Part shown: positions 12,391 to 23,899 of the stretch, piece by piece
How positions within the stretch are numbered: the first letter of the stretch is position 1
Layout of the letters: every line of letters starts with the position of its first letter
Assembly: GCA_050084985.1 (NCBI GenBank)
Contig: JBITNC010000001.1
Span: 66,588,001 to 66,652,000 of the forward strand
DNA length: 64,000 nt
Direction of reading: 5' to 3'
From: Nageia nagi
Lineage: Eukaryota; Pinophyta
The notes under the pieces: generated by a model
Database searches by the model: none
Seen by the model: only the letters and a program-made list of their open reading frames with translations
Told to the model about the DNA's origin: nothing
Made by a program: the position numbers and the translations under genes

Positions 12391-13282
12391 TGTTGCAGTG
12401 AAAATAGAGCTGGAATGTAGAATAACATGAAATACAATTATTCTTAAACTTTCACTGAACCTCAAATTATGTAAAATAGGTAGAAAATGCTATAATTATA
12501 AATTGATATTGATTTTCAGTTCAAACTACAATTTGCCCTTGGAAGGGACTTTTACAAATGCCATTTGCCAAAATGAAGGTATTAGATCTTCATTGTTTTT
12601 GATTTGCTTGCTTCTCTCCTTGATATGGACAACCTGTAAATCCTACACACATGTAAAAGACAATAACATCAAAGCATCTATGTATGACATGTATTAAATT
12701 GAAGCTAGCATAAAACAATAAAAGGTATGAGCTCACAAGATTTTGGCAGCATTACCCTACTTCAAAAATTGGGTCAAGATTTTCTCTCTATTGCTTTGTA
12801 TTGGCTTGTATTTATAGATTTTGGGTGAGATGTTCCAAGGCTGGTAAGGGGAAGTGAAATGCCACCATAGGTCGTAACTGACCCCCTTTATCCACATCAT
12901 CTTGGAAGAATGAAACGTTTCAACTTTCTCTCACTATTTTGGTGTTTGTTCGGCTGTTACAGAGTCATCGTGATTACTAGGCGGACATCGACGATCATCC
13001 CAAAACGCCGACGTTTGTTTTGGATCGTCGGCGACTAGTTTTCAATTTTTATAACAATATTAAAATGATCGCCAAATAGTCAATTTTTACCGAAAAGGGG
13101 TCATGTGACCACTCATTTTGCATGTACTCAATGAGAGCTATCCAATAATGGAGTTTTCAAGCTTGTTTGAGGCTTGTATAAAGAGTTATGATTAGTTTAG
13201 TATGATATATGTTAAAAAGATACTTATTTTATTTATTTATATGTTGTTAAACTAGATGTAGGGTTTATTTTGAGTGTCTACA
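12391..13282 (-). repeat. 5' LTR of element A
   Basis: An 892-bp partner of 2129-3018, with TG...CA ends and the primer site next to it. A TATA-like CTATAAATA on minus at about 12809-12817 is the probable core promoter. Followed on the right by the target duplication CTTAG at 13283-13287. Confidence 0.9.
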
Positions 13283-13287
13283 CTTAG

Positions 13288-14200
13288 GTATATGTGTATA
13301 GACATATACAACCATAGATAATAATGATTTATCCTATAACAAATTTAAATACATAGTTTCTTATGATTTTATATTGTGCGCTAGTTTTTTTTAAATAATA
13401 ATATGCTAAGCTAGTTAAAAAAATGAAAAGTTATATACATAAATATTAAATGAAAAATATAATCATTACATATGTAATGAGATTATGACTAAAGTATATA
13501 AATATCAAATAAAAAATATCATAAATATATAGTACAAGCATTAAATCATGATTGAATCAAATATGAAATAAGGAAATAGTGAAAATTTTCATATAAGGTA
13601 ACTTACATACCTCATGAAATATTATAATAATACTAAATTATTATCTTATCTATATGATATCATTATTGAATGTGGAGATATTCCTACAAAATATGGCAAC
13701 TTTCTTCAATAGCATCGCAATTTCTCATAACAAACTTTTATTACCTATATGAACACAAATGTAGTAAAAGATAATTATATCACTTAATATTATGATTATT
13801 ATATCAATATTTAATTAATTAAGATTATAAAACTAAAATTTTAGATGAGGGAATAGAGAGAATCGACGGCTTCCTATTTCCAATAGGTGTAAGATATGGA
13901 TCCTTATTACAAAGTGTTCGTTATTTTCTTTCTTTTAATATGTACATATCGTTCCCCTTCTAATGCATTCTTTATAAGAATTTTATGCGAAGGTATCAAT
14001 ATCAAATGTTGAACGTAGGAAATTTGTTATTTCATTAATGTCACATCTCTGATTGGACGAAAATACTCAATTTCAAATGAATTTAAAAATAGGAGTGAAA
14101 AAATTATATATAAGCATGTTGAACGCTGGAAATTTGCATTTTCATCCCAAATTCATATGCCGGGAAGCTTGACGCATTTCTCCCTGTGGACAAAGCTGAA
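13288..14200. other. AT-rich DNA without recognisable gene
   Basis: No open frame of note, no LTR and no RNA gene recognised. It lies between element A and a PPR relic. Confidence 0.5.
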
Positions 14201-14499
14201 GACTCAACATTCAGGCTTTTGGGCTGGTAAGCATTGTGGATGGTTACTGTGTTTAGTTGTCTTTGAATCCTTATAGATTACCAGTTAATCGTGTATATTT
14301 TTGAAGCCAAAGTGCAGAATATAACAAAGCATAAACTGCAGATTAAGATCAGACAGAGCTGCAGATTCCTTCCTGTATGGACTTCGTGTCGATGTTAGCA
14401 ATGTGGAGGACAGAACCACTGCCTTCTGAGGCATCTCCTCAACTGTATCATGTTTATGATTGCTAGAATCAGAGAGCTTGAAGGACAATGTTGGTTTTT

Positions 14500-14815
14500 A
14501 TTTAAGAATGCTCTAAGATTTAGATACATCGTTGTTCCCAAACTTAGCATAAATGTCTATCAGAGCATTCGACACAAACATATGAGTGAAAACCCATTAT
14601 GGGCATATCCTTTAATCTTGCATTCTATAAGACGGTGTCTCTCTACAACATTTATTCAAAATAATTCTTCCGTACATTCCCAAACTTAGTATACATGTCT
14701 ATCGGAACATTGTCGAGAGACAGCTCGCCCAATCTTAGCATATCTTGTAATCACTAAATTCCATGAGATGGTGTCAACTGCATTTTATCAAAGTAGTACA
14801 CAGGCCTTCTCTATT
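14500..14815 (-). pseudogene. Pentatricopeptide repeat (PPR) protein relic
   Basis: Reading minus from about 14815, one finds DTISWNLVITRYAKIGR, then after frame changes IDMYTKFGNV, then NARLKGYAHNG-like sequence, then NALIDIYAKFGNND. These are the recurring phrases of PLS-type plant PPR proteins (VSWNxMIxGYAxxG; NALIDMYAKCG). PPR proteins bind organelle RNA and guide its editing or processing. Here several stops and frame changes fall within 300 bp, so this is a relic. A further stretch to about 14285 may belong to it (ANIDTKSIQEGI resembles the 'LKSLQEGK' phrase) but is less sure. Confidence 0.65.
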
Positions 14816-15159
14816 TTTTTACGCAAGCTATTAATATAAAATTTTAATAAAAATGTGTTAACCTTGCAAGCTCTTAGCCTATTTTTGTTCAATGCTGGTT
14901 GAATTTTTAATGATTCATCTAGCGAACAGTGAAGTCGGGGGGAGGGCCCCATAGTGGAGCACCCTAACTTTTCCCGTCCACGTGGCATTTCAGATGGATG
15001 AAATAAATAATAAAATATAATCAACATCTAAGCATGTCAGCAGGGATGAAGGTATTTTCATTTCAGCAAATATTTTGTTACAAAAATTTGACTCATTGTT
15101 GTTTTGGTGGAAGCTCTCCTTTGGCTCTGCTCCATGGAGACGGTCTGGCATGTGCTTCA

Positions 15160-15717
15160 TGAAGGAACTAAGCCTACAAGACTAAATTCCTAATTACTCA
15201 AGATCATATGAAGACTTTCAATTCCATAATCATTAAGAACACAAATTCAAAGTAGTATTCACACAAGATGATACCAATATAAAGTGGTTCCTTCCACCAT
15301 GAGAGTACATCCACTAATCTAAGATCTTATTTTCAAATAGCACTCTCTTATAACAACACTTTCTCACTTCTCTAACAACCTAGACAATAGCATAACTTTG
15401 CTACAAACTTGAGTGAGTAATCTCAAGGAGAGAGCCTTCTATTTATAGACCAAAATCCTCCTTTGGATTACCTTTTTAACCATTATACAATTTCATAAAA
15501 TGCATCACGTTTTACCCAAGGGGCATTCTCATGAGATGGAGTGTAGGACAAGTTACATTATCTTATTCACAAATACTTAAAAGGTATCTAGGGATACTTT
15601 TAAGTAGTAATGAATTTACATTATCATATTCACCAAATACTTAAAGTATCTAAGGATACCTTTAAGTATTAAGTGACTTACATGAGACCTTACAATAATG
15701 CATTATACATCTCAACA
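15160..15717 (-). repeat. 3' LTR of copia element C
   Basis: On minus it starts TGTTGAGATGTATAATGCATT and ends CTTAGTTCCTTCA. It contains the TATA-like TCTATAAATAGAAGG in reverse near 15450. At 558 bp it is longer than its relatives because of additional A+T-rich sequence near its end. Confidence 0.8.
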
Positions 15718-15727
15718 CTCCCCCTTA
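15718..15727 (-). promoter_or_regulatory. Polypurine tract of element C
   Basis: On minus, TTAAGGGGGAG directly precedes the 3' LTR, the usual copia arrangement. Confidence 0.7.
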
Positions 15728-16739
15728 ATGCAATATTGAGGTAGAGAAAAGAAGGAGAGAAAAAATAGATAGTTCTCCTCCATAGAGATACAATCAAGAT
15801 GAGAACATTTACATCTTTGAGAAATAAACAAGATCTTAAATTGAGACTCACTACTTTACCAATTAAAAAAATGGTTTACAATATAATTATTAATCGTAAT
15901 TGATTTCACTATATAAAGTAATCATTCAACAATAAGTTGACATGATAAGCCGCCATGAGCATGCCCATTCGAAGTAGGTAACCTACACTCTCAAGAAGAA
16001 ACTTTCAAGTTGCAAGCAGCTCATAAATAAGATCAATCAGATGCATCATATAAATATTCATATCAACATAGGATAAATCAATCAATTAATGCCATCCATA
16101 AACTGACCAATGGTGCACTATAAGTCAACACGAAGATGCCAAGCCAATACTCATAGTCACTTGTTGCATAAAAAAATATGTGTTGATCAACATAAAAAAT
16201 AGAGCATAAGCACATATGAATTCCTCACATATGGAGAACTAAATAGTGCCAAAAAGCACATACTGGTTCTTCACATATGAATAACTAAAATAGTGTCTAT
16301 AAGAAGTTATCATATGCTCAAAAAATGTACTAGTTCCTCACACAAAGCGAACCAATCACAAAGATGTACACAAAGAGATCAACACTATACAACTAAAAAA
16401 TCCTTCTAAGGATGAAGTTATCATCATAGATATGAATTAAAAAAGAATTCAACTTTTACTTGCCCTTGAGTGCAACTTCACCAACCCACTAGACTACCTA
16501 AGCTTATAAAACTAAGCTTCAAGAAGGAACTTGATGAATAAGTCAACAAAGTTGAGTATTGATGGATAATACTACAATTGTAGGATACCATCTAGAACCC
16601 TCTCTTTGATAAAATGTGTTTAGATTTCAACATATTTTGTTCTTTGGTGGAAAATATGATTCTTTATTAAACCAATAACTGATTGATTATATGAAAAAAT
16701 ATGAGATGTGTGAGCCTACTCATACCTAATTTCTTTTAG

Positions 16740-17000
16740 AAGATGCTTTAACCAAATGGCTTCCTAGGCTATGACTGACATAGCTCGATATTATGCGTCT
16801 ATGGTAGAGACAACATTAGTAGGTTGCTTCTTAGAAGCCCAAGACATAGCATATAAACCAATGCTAAATACATAAGCAAAGGTTGATTTCTTATCATCTC
16901 TATCTCCCCCATAGTTAGAATCTGAGTACCATGAGAGACCAAATGAGGGCAACTTGGAATACTTGAGAGAAAGATCCTTTGTTCTCACAACATACCTCAG
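16740..17000 (-). pseudogene. Copia RNase H fragment (element C)
   Basis: The 16988-16791 frame reads LPSFGLSWYSDSNYGGDRDD, then KKSTFAYVFSIG, AMSWASKKQPTNVVST. This is the start of the plant copia RNase H domain (usual FSDADWAGDxDxRKSTSGYVF...ISWxSKKQxTVALSTTEAE). It lies downstream of the reverse transcriptase as expected. It is broken beyond the STIDA position. Confidence 0.75.
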
Positions 17001-17960
17001 GATTTTTTAACAACATTGAGGTGCTCAACATATAATTTTTGCATACAATGTGCTATATGATTTAATATAAAGGCAATATCTAGCCTGGAGATAGTAAAAT
17101 AAAGAAGATTGTCAATTAGTTGCCTGTAAGACATAGCATCTGCCAATTGAGAGTTGGAGGTAAAAGATAGAGTGATTCTAGAAGAGAATGGAATCACAGT
17201 AAGTTTGCACTCCTTGATTCCAAACTTTTACAAAATATTTGATATATACTTGGATTGATTAAGGTAGGTACAATTCTTGTATTAGTACACTTGCATACCA
17301 AGGTAGTAGTGTAAGAGACCAAAATCAATCATTTTAAATATTGCCTTAAGTTTTGATATGCACACTTGGATGATTTCATTATTATTTTCTATGATCAGAA
17401 TATCATCTACATAGAGAAGAATCAAGAATAATTATTGTCCCTGATTGTGCACATATAGATTTGAATCAGATAAGTATTTAGGGAACCTAATGTTTGCAAA
17501 GCATCTTGAAATCATTTTGTACCAGGCTCTAGGTTATTGCTTAAATTCATACAAGGACTTTTTAAGCTTGCACACAAAGGATTTTTTATCACACAACAAA
17601 CTCTTCTAATTGATTCATGTAGAAATTCACATCTAAGTCACCATTGAGAAAAGCACTCTTGATGTCAAGTTAAAAACTTTCCATCCTTGAGCTATTGAAA
17701 GAGTAAAGATTAACATGATTGTGGAAATATTCACCACTAAAGAAAATATTTTCTCATAATCAACTCCGTAGTTATGAGCAAAACTCTTGGCTACTAACCT
17801 TGTCTTGTATTTGTCAATTTTTTCAACTGAATTGCATTCAACCTTGTAAATCCATTTATTTTCAATCATATTTTGTTCATTAGGATAGAGAACCAAATCC
17901 CAAGTTTGATTTTTCATCAAATCTTCATACTCCACTTTCTTGATTCCATCCAACATTTGT
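17001..17960 (-). pseudogene. Copia reverse transcriptase fragment (element C)
   Basis: The minus strand from 17956 reads EYEDLMKNQTWDLVLYPNEQ, ENKWIYKVECNSVEKIDKYK and LVAKSFAHNYGVDYEKIFS, the standard beginning of a copia polymerase. Near 17401-17415 the catalytic LLYVDDILI survives. Near 17197-17000 SYRQLIDNLLYFTISRLDIAF corresponds to the end of the domain. Frameshifts and stops separate these parts, so it is inactive. Confidence 0.8.
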
Positions 17961-18229
17961 ACTTCAAAGCTTCTTTGAATGATAAGGTATCATTCTTATT
18001 ATCAATTTTGGTAAATAAAGATTTGTTTAAGATCATTCTTATTACCCTTTGTGTTAGAGAATTTTTCTCCTGAAGTGACTTATCTACACTAACATCTAAG
18101 TAGTTAGTGCAGAAGAAGAGTCATCAAGATCATTTAGGTCCTCACAAAAAGTAGATTCCTCAAGAAGTTTATTGAACTTTACATCCCTCGAGATGAACAC
18201 TGGAGTAAGGAGAGTAGAGCATGTAGCCT

Positions 18230-19500
18230 TTATGCTAACTATCATAGCCCATAAAGATGCAATTTTTGGATCTGTTATCTAGCTTTTTTCTTTTCTCAAA
18301 AATAATGTAGGCATAGGCATCACAACCAAAAACTCTAATATGAGAGATGTTAGGTTTCTTTCTCATCCATACCTCATACAGGGTTTTTCCTTCAACTTTT
18401 TTTCTAGGATACCTATTTAGGGTGTAGATCATAGTGTTCAAATTTCACCCCATAAGAAAATAGGGATATTTTTGAATATGCATCTAGCTATTTCTTGGAT
18501 GGTCCTATTCTTTCTTTCAACAACACCATTTTGTTGAGAGTTGTAAGGGATCATGAACTGCCTCTTGATCCCATATTTGTTACAATAGTCATTGAACTCA
18601 TTATTATTATATTTACCCCCATTATCAGATTTCAGCTTCTTTATTTTGAAGTTAGTTTAATTTTTAACTAAGATTTTAAAATCTTTAAACATGTCAAAGG
18701 TTTGATCCTTGTGCTTGAGTAGATAATCAAATATCATCTTACTGATATTTTCTATGAAGATCAAGATATATGAATCTTCTCTAATAGACTTAGTCTGGAA
18801 TAGACCCATCAAATATGTATGCATAAGCTGAAGAGGTTATGTTTCCCTTGTTACCTTATCTTTCTCAAATTGTTGCCTATTAATCTTACCTAAGATTCAC
18901 TTCTCACAAAGACCAAATTTGGGTGATATCGATGTTAAACCTTTCACAAGTTCTTGATCTTTTATAATGTGAATGCTTTTATGGTAAAGGTATCATAATT
19001 TATGGTGCCAAAGATTACCTATAGAGAAAACATTCGTAGAAAGGCTCATCTTTATTGGAACTTGATCCATAATTTAGAGATCATATTTTATTGATCCTTT
19101 CACCAAATTAGCAAGTCCCTTCTTAATGGACCAATAGTGTGATTTGAACTCGAATAAACATCCTTTCCTTGAAACTGGAATTAGAAAAAGAAGGTTCATA
19201 CTAAGTTTAGGCACAGAGCACATTTCAAGAACCTTTCCATGCAACAACACACTCCCAATCCCTTAGACTTCAAGGATTTAATTATCACCTATCACAACTA
19301 CATCTTTTTTATATATTTATAAAAAATTTCAAACTTAACCTTTTCAAAATACATGTGATTAGTGCATCTAGAGTCAATAATCTAATCATTTGAGAAAGTG
19401 TGAGCCTTGGAGTAAATACCACAAATAAAAGTAGATTTATTATTCTTCTTCTTGCCTTTGATATTATTTGATTTTTCAAATCCTTTGCCACCTTGTTTTT
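18230..19500 (-). pseudogene. Copia protease and integrase fragments (element C)
   Basis: Read right to left: protease-like FSNDWIIDSRCTNHMYFEK near 19400-19330 (the catalytic DSG is changed), a pre-integrase zinc region near 18880-18960, integrase core remnants such as EDSYILIFIENISKM near 18780, and at 18441-18235 the integrase C-terminal phrase RKKPNISHIRVFGCDAYAYI. Multiple stops. Function in an intact element would be polyprotein cleavage and insertion of cDNA into the genome. Confidence 0.7.
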
Positions 19501-19507
19501 TTTTTCT

Positions 19508-20022
19508 TGAAGCAATCTAATTCCTTAAGCATTAAGCATTAAAAACACAAACTAAAAGTAGCATTCACACAAGATGACACCAATATAAAGTGGTTCCTCC
19601 AACCATGGGATTACATCCACTAATCTAAAATTTTATTCTCAAATAGCACTTTCTTATAACAACACTTTCTCACTTCTTTAATAAGCTAGATAAGAGCATA
19701 ACTTTGCTACAAACTTGAATGAGTAATCTCAAGGAGAGGGCCCTCTATTATAGGCCAAAATCCTCCCTTGGATAACTCTTTTAACCATTGTACAATATCA
19801 TGACATGCATCACCCTTTTACCCAAGGGGCATGCTCATGAGATAGAGTCTAGGACAAGTTACATTACCATATTCACAAATACTTAAAAGGTATGTAGGGA
19901 TACTTTTAAGCATTAATGAATTTACATTATTATATTTACTAAATACTTAAGTATCTAAGGATACCCATAAGTATTAAGTGACTTACATGAAGAGATATTA
20001 TAATAATAAATTATACATTCCA
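19508..20022 (-). repeat. 5' LTR of copia element C (eroded)
   Basis: Clearly matches 15160-15717 from 'cattcacacaagatga' onward. The first ~40 bases of its left side are rearranged and abut the protease region. The right tip matches the family only to TATACATTCCA. Confidence 0.75.
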
Positions 20023-20182
20023 GTAGTACTTTAGCCTCCATGATGATGCATGTCTCAACCTTAACTAAGGCCACCATTGTTACAGTTTGGAATATGTTAC
20101 TAAATGTGTTTGATTCTTTTCTACTTTTACTAAATATTTTTGTTTTATTCAATAAGAATTTTGTAATTTTGGGCATAATTTG

Positions 20183-20244
20183 GAGTTCTATGTTGAATTT
20201 CTTGGGTTCTATGTCAAATTGGTTAGGTTCTGTATTGAATTAGA
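20183..20244. repeat. Short tandem repeat, about 21-22 bp unit, three copies
   Basis: Units of the form GGGTTCTATGTYRAATTKSTT begin near 20183, 20204 and 20226. No function inferred. Confidence 0.65.
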
Positions 20245-20610
20245 TGTCATTTATTTTAGTTTGTATTTTCAAAAAAACCTTTGATTGGGATGGTTGGGTT
20301 TTGTGTTGATTTCTTCATGGCCTTATGGCTAAATCCTCTTCCTAGGTCGAGGGTTTTGTATCGAATTCTTCCTTGGAATGCAAATGAGCACTTTAGCTTT
20401 TATATATGGCCAATTTCATAAGTTGCATGGAACTAGTTAATACTTCATAATGGATCTAATTAGGCCTTTACAAACATTGTTTACAAAGTGATTTTCGTAG
20501 ATGGTCCTTTTTGCTTAGTCCTTCTTAGTTTATCTTATATCTTTATTTTATGTACTTCTAATTTATCTTGGATCTTTGTTTCTCCTAAGCATATCCTTTT
20601 GCACCAAATT

Positions 20611-20878
20611 TGTTATGAACCATTACACCAAAAGGTTGACCTATTAGTGAATCTGCACACCCAAGATCTTAACATTCCACCACGTTCTACATCCGACATC
20701 CTCGATGGCTCTCACTTGTGGTGGCTCTCACTTTAGTCTTCTCTAGGTAGCCCTTTCCACGGTAGCCCTTTCTGGGATTCGAACTTGGGATGTATGGCCT
20801 ACTCTGATACCAAATGTTATGAACTGTTACACCAAAAGGTCGACCTGTTAGTGAATCCACACACCCAAGATCTTAACA
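20611..20878 (-). mobile_element. Miniature LTR retrotransposon (TRIM/SMART-like), 268 bp
   Basis: Two 64-bp direct repeats (20611-20674 and 20815-20878) start TGTTATGAAC and end GATCTTAACA, giving TG...CA ends. They are flanked by the exact 5-mer AAATT (20606-20610 and 20879-20883). Two bases inside the right repeat, minus reads TGGTATCAGAGTAGGCC, a good match to the initiator-methionine tRNA primer site of plants. The 140-bp interior has no coding capacity. Such elements must borrow all proteins from autonomous relatives. The left inner edge (minus GTGGTGGAA) would be the purine tract. Confidence 0.88.
20795..20812 (-). promoter_or_regulatory. Primer-binding site of the miniature element
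   Basis: Minus TGGTATCAGAGTAGGCC adjoins the 5' LTR with a two-base gap. It matches the classic plant initiator-Met primer site TGGTATCAGAGC for its first 11 bases. Confidence 0.85.
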
Positions 20879-20883
20879 AAATT

Positions 20884-22430
20884 TTATCTCATTAAAGCTT
20901 ATTTAGCTTAAATAATGTTGATTGGTTAACAAAACTACTCCATAAGTTTTGTTAAAACCCTTTGGATATATGCATCAATAGAATCATATTAATAATCTTC
21001 CTTTGGTCATATATATGATTTGCTTCTTCCTCTTATTTATCCTATTGCATATCTGAATTAATAAAATTAGAGAATCATCTTTCTCAAGTGCTTGTCTTTA
21101 ATCTTGAAACATATATCTAACTTAGTAAGCTAGCTTATATATTACATGTACAAAAAAGATAGTAGCATGACAATAAAAATAGCAAAGCATAATTAAGCTA
21201 GAAAAAATTGGATTCATCTAGGATGAAGAGTCTTTTCCATGTGTTCTTACATTATATGATATGCTTTCAATCTATAAGTAAGCATTAATTACATTTGCAA
21301 GGAAAAAAAGGATAGACGTGAGATAAGAGTTGTTGGAGATGTTCAAGTTTTGGCTTCAAGAAAGAAAGAATTGATATCATATTTCCATTTATTTTTGTAA
21401 TTAAGAACCTTGATTATATTTAAAGGTTGAAGTCTACAAAAATAAATTAAGATATCATATTTTATATAAACTTCAACTAATCACAGTCAATTTGGAATGG
21501 TAAAAAATAAATTTACAAAAAGACTTGAGTGGTTAGTTAAGGGATTTTTTGTTGATGAAGATCACACATTGATAGACTTGAACAAGTTGCAATCAAACAT
21601 CAAATTAAGAATGATAATAGGTTTTGAAAAAATGAAAAATACAAAGAGAAAAAAAAAAGTATTATAGGAATATAATGAATCCTAAACAAGAACATCACAT
21701 GTATATGCTTATAGTCACTACCTAGTCTCAAAAATAAAATTATAATTTCAAAATAAAGAATCAGACCCCATAAATTATACAATGAAATTGGTTAGCAAAT
21801 CAACTCAAATATACCATGGAAAAAAAAATTACTTTTCACATAATTTAGATGAAGAATAGGATAAAACGCATTTCTTATTAAATCATTCATAATACATTGA
21901 TATCAATGTAGATTTATGGATGTTGGTCATCACTTAGTTCATGAAATCAGATATATGGATGTTGGTCATCACTTAGCTCATGAAATCATAATAAATTATT
22001 TGAATCTCTAAATATTACATCTAAACAATGTATGAAATATTAATCTCAAATGGAAATATGTAGAAATTATATTCTAATAAGATAAATACATCTTGGTATG
22101 CCCTTCAGACCACTTTGGGAAAAAGGATATTAATAGTAATATCTAATCTCAACTTATTCATCTTCCCACTCCTAATTGAACTTAGTCATAATTTTAACTT
22201 CTATTATTAGTCTACTGATCTAACAAAACCAATGAATGTCAGTTTGAATTTCATCACATCAAATGATTTTTTTAACGTTATATATCAAACATTTAGCCTC
22301 TATAACTATCATCACTTTGTTTTGTAATTTAGTAGACACCATTCACAAGATTAATTATAGAACAAGAAAGTGGTATGAAATAATTTATTATTGTCAAGCC
22401 TATGCTAACCATAATTTGAGCGGTTTAGTT
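20884..22430. other. AT-rich DNA without recognisable gene
   Basis: Only short frames. The one clear structure is a 39-bp duplication at 21915-21990. No LTR, RNA gene or protein family recognised. Confidence 0.5.
21915..21990. repeat. 39-bp tandem duplication
   Basis: TATGGATGTTGGTCATCACT begins at 21915 and again at 21954, with one visible difference (TTAGTT versus TTAGCT). Confidence 0.85.
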
Positions 22431-22548
22431 ATTTAGTTTTTTTTTTTACAAATTTGAATTTGAGTTTTTAGATTTTTATTTAATTTTATAATTGATAAAA
22501 TTATGATTAAAATTGATAGAATAGAAAATTGTTTCAAAAATATTTTTA

Positions 22549-22660
22549 CAATATCACATCTTATTGTTTCAAAAAAATTTAATGATAGGATAGAATAGCA
22601 AATGATTACAATATCATATCTTAATGTTTCAAAATAATTTAATGATAGAATAGAAAACTC
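22549..22660. repeat. 60-bp tandem duplication
   Basis: CAATATCAYATCTTAWTGTTT begins at 22549 and 22609 with the following ~50 bases alike. A partial third copy may lie before, near 22510-22548. Confidence 0.75.
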
Positions 22661-23211
22661 AATTAGACACCTCAAAATTCATACATTGCATTATTTTGCA
22701 TTGCCTCTTGTATGGTTTTCAAGTATCAATTATATTTTGGTTGAAGCTAATTAGATGAAATAAATAATAAAAAATTATCGACATATCACCATGCCAACGT
22801 GGATGATGGCAATTTTGTTTTAGCCCAATCACATATGTTTATTAAATGGCAAACATAGGATTTTCCATGAGTGAAATAAAAGTAATAGGTAGATAGTTTT
22901 TCATTGTTGTATGTATTATTATAGATAATAGGAAAACATAGGATTGTTCATGATCTAGCATGTATTATTATTATCATTTTTATCATCTATGTAAGAATAG
23001 CATAGAAGCATTAATCTAGCATGAATTTGATAATGATGCATGTAATATTTTATTTGAATTTTATTACATTAGTATCAAATATATTAATGCATAAGAACTT
23101 GAATAATGTGTTTCATAAACTATTTTTGCATCATGTATGCAAGTAATTCATTCATTCTCTATAGGTTTGTTGTTACGGTTTGTTCCAAAGTGGTTCCTAT
23201 GATCAAAGAGT

Positions 23212-23430
23212 TTAAGGGCATCCTTGTTGTGGTTGTATTGCAATACATGATACTATATCTGCATCATGCATCTTGTGAAATAATTCTTGAGCCTTGTGTA
23301 TTTTTTCACATTTCGCATAAATATCTATCAGGGCACTCATAATCACTACATATGATGTCAAACCATTTCCATCTCTACACTTTATAATTGTACAAGATTC
23401 CTGATAAATAGTTTCATACCATGACTCCAT
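23212..23430 (-). pseudogene. PPR-repeat fragment
   Basis: The frame reads IMSALIDIYAKCEKIHKAQE then LFHKMHDADIVSC, an almost textbook PLS-type PPR motif (ALIDMYAKCGxxxxAxxLFxxMxxxDVVSW). It lies left of, and so downstream of, the E/DYW fragment on the same strand. That is the wrong order for one protein, so this is a second gene copy or a rearrangement. A frameshift follows VSC. Confidence 0.7.
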
Positions 23431-23439
23431 AGTATTAAA

Positions 23440-23899
23440 TGTATGCAGTTACATTCATTTGATAATATGATGTCAAAACTCAATAGCATTGTCTCTTCAT
23501 ACATATATTTATTCAATACTCTTTATCATCAACCTCTACATCACACAACATAGATATTGTACTTAGAATATACTTCACTATCTTCATCTCACTCAACAAT
23601 TTCTCCAAATTTGCATATATCTCCTATTTTTATGGGTGTCATCTATCTCCTTCAAGAATAGCATGTACATTTTTGTCAACTATAATCCAACTACATCCAA
23701 CTATCTTCTTGATTCTTATATCTTTCATCAATTTCCTTACTCTGATCACCATCTTAGCTACCAATTTCAACATAAATATTTGAAAAAAGAATATATGATG
23801 GAGCATATCTAAGCTCCAACCAAAAAATATTGTTTCTGCAAATTTCGTTATTCTTACATTTTTATGTGATCTACAAGCACCAAGTAGACACATCCACAC
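23440..23899 (-). pseudogene. PPR protein C-terminal E and DYW-domain relic
   Basis: The 23899-23639 frame begins MWMCLLGACRSHKNVRITKF, matching the E motif start (WxxLLxACRxHxNVELGExA). It continues to VRKLMKDIRIKKIVGCSWII and VHAILEGDR, the E+ motif end. After a stop the same frame gives EIYANLEKLLSEMKIVKY and CDVEVDDKEY, the beginning of a DYW domain, which in intact proteins is the cytidine deaminase that edits organelle RNA. Four or more stops and loss of the HSE-type zinc region show it is dead. Confidence 0.75.

Larger units (their letters stand above)
2129..13282 (-). mobile_element. Ty3/gypsy-type LTR retrotransposon A, gag-protease only, complete ends
   Basis: An 11.15-kb element is bounded by two direct repeats of about 890 bp that read TG...CA, and flanked by the identical 5-mer CTTAG on both sides (2124-2128 and 13283-13287). 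A primer site lies just inside the right LTR and a purine tract just inside the left LTR (as read on minus), so transcription runs right to left. The coding part holds a long N-terminal region, a retrotransposon Gag domain, a zinc knuckle and an aspartic protease. I found no reverse transcriptase, RNase H or integrase in the 4.3 kb between the protease and the 3' LTR. The LTRs differ by roughly 3-4% by eye, many changes being C-to-T type. This is a non-autonomous element of the TR-GAG kind (terminal repeats with a gag domain). The protease context resembles the Tat/Ogre group, which is inference. Confidence 0.88.
15160..20022 (-). mobile_element. Ty1/copia-type LTR retrotransposon C, decayed, gag missing
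   Basis: Two direct repeats (15160-15717 and about 19508-20022) flank a minus-strand pol region in the order protease, integrase, reverse transcriptase, RNase H read right to left. The LTR sequence is the same family as elements B, D, E and F. The right (5') LTR is directly followed by the protease region with no primer site, leader or gag, so several kilobases have been lost there. Many stops and frameshifts. No clear target duplication was found; the right end (TTCCA then GTAGT) looks eroded. Confidence 0.8.
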
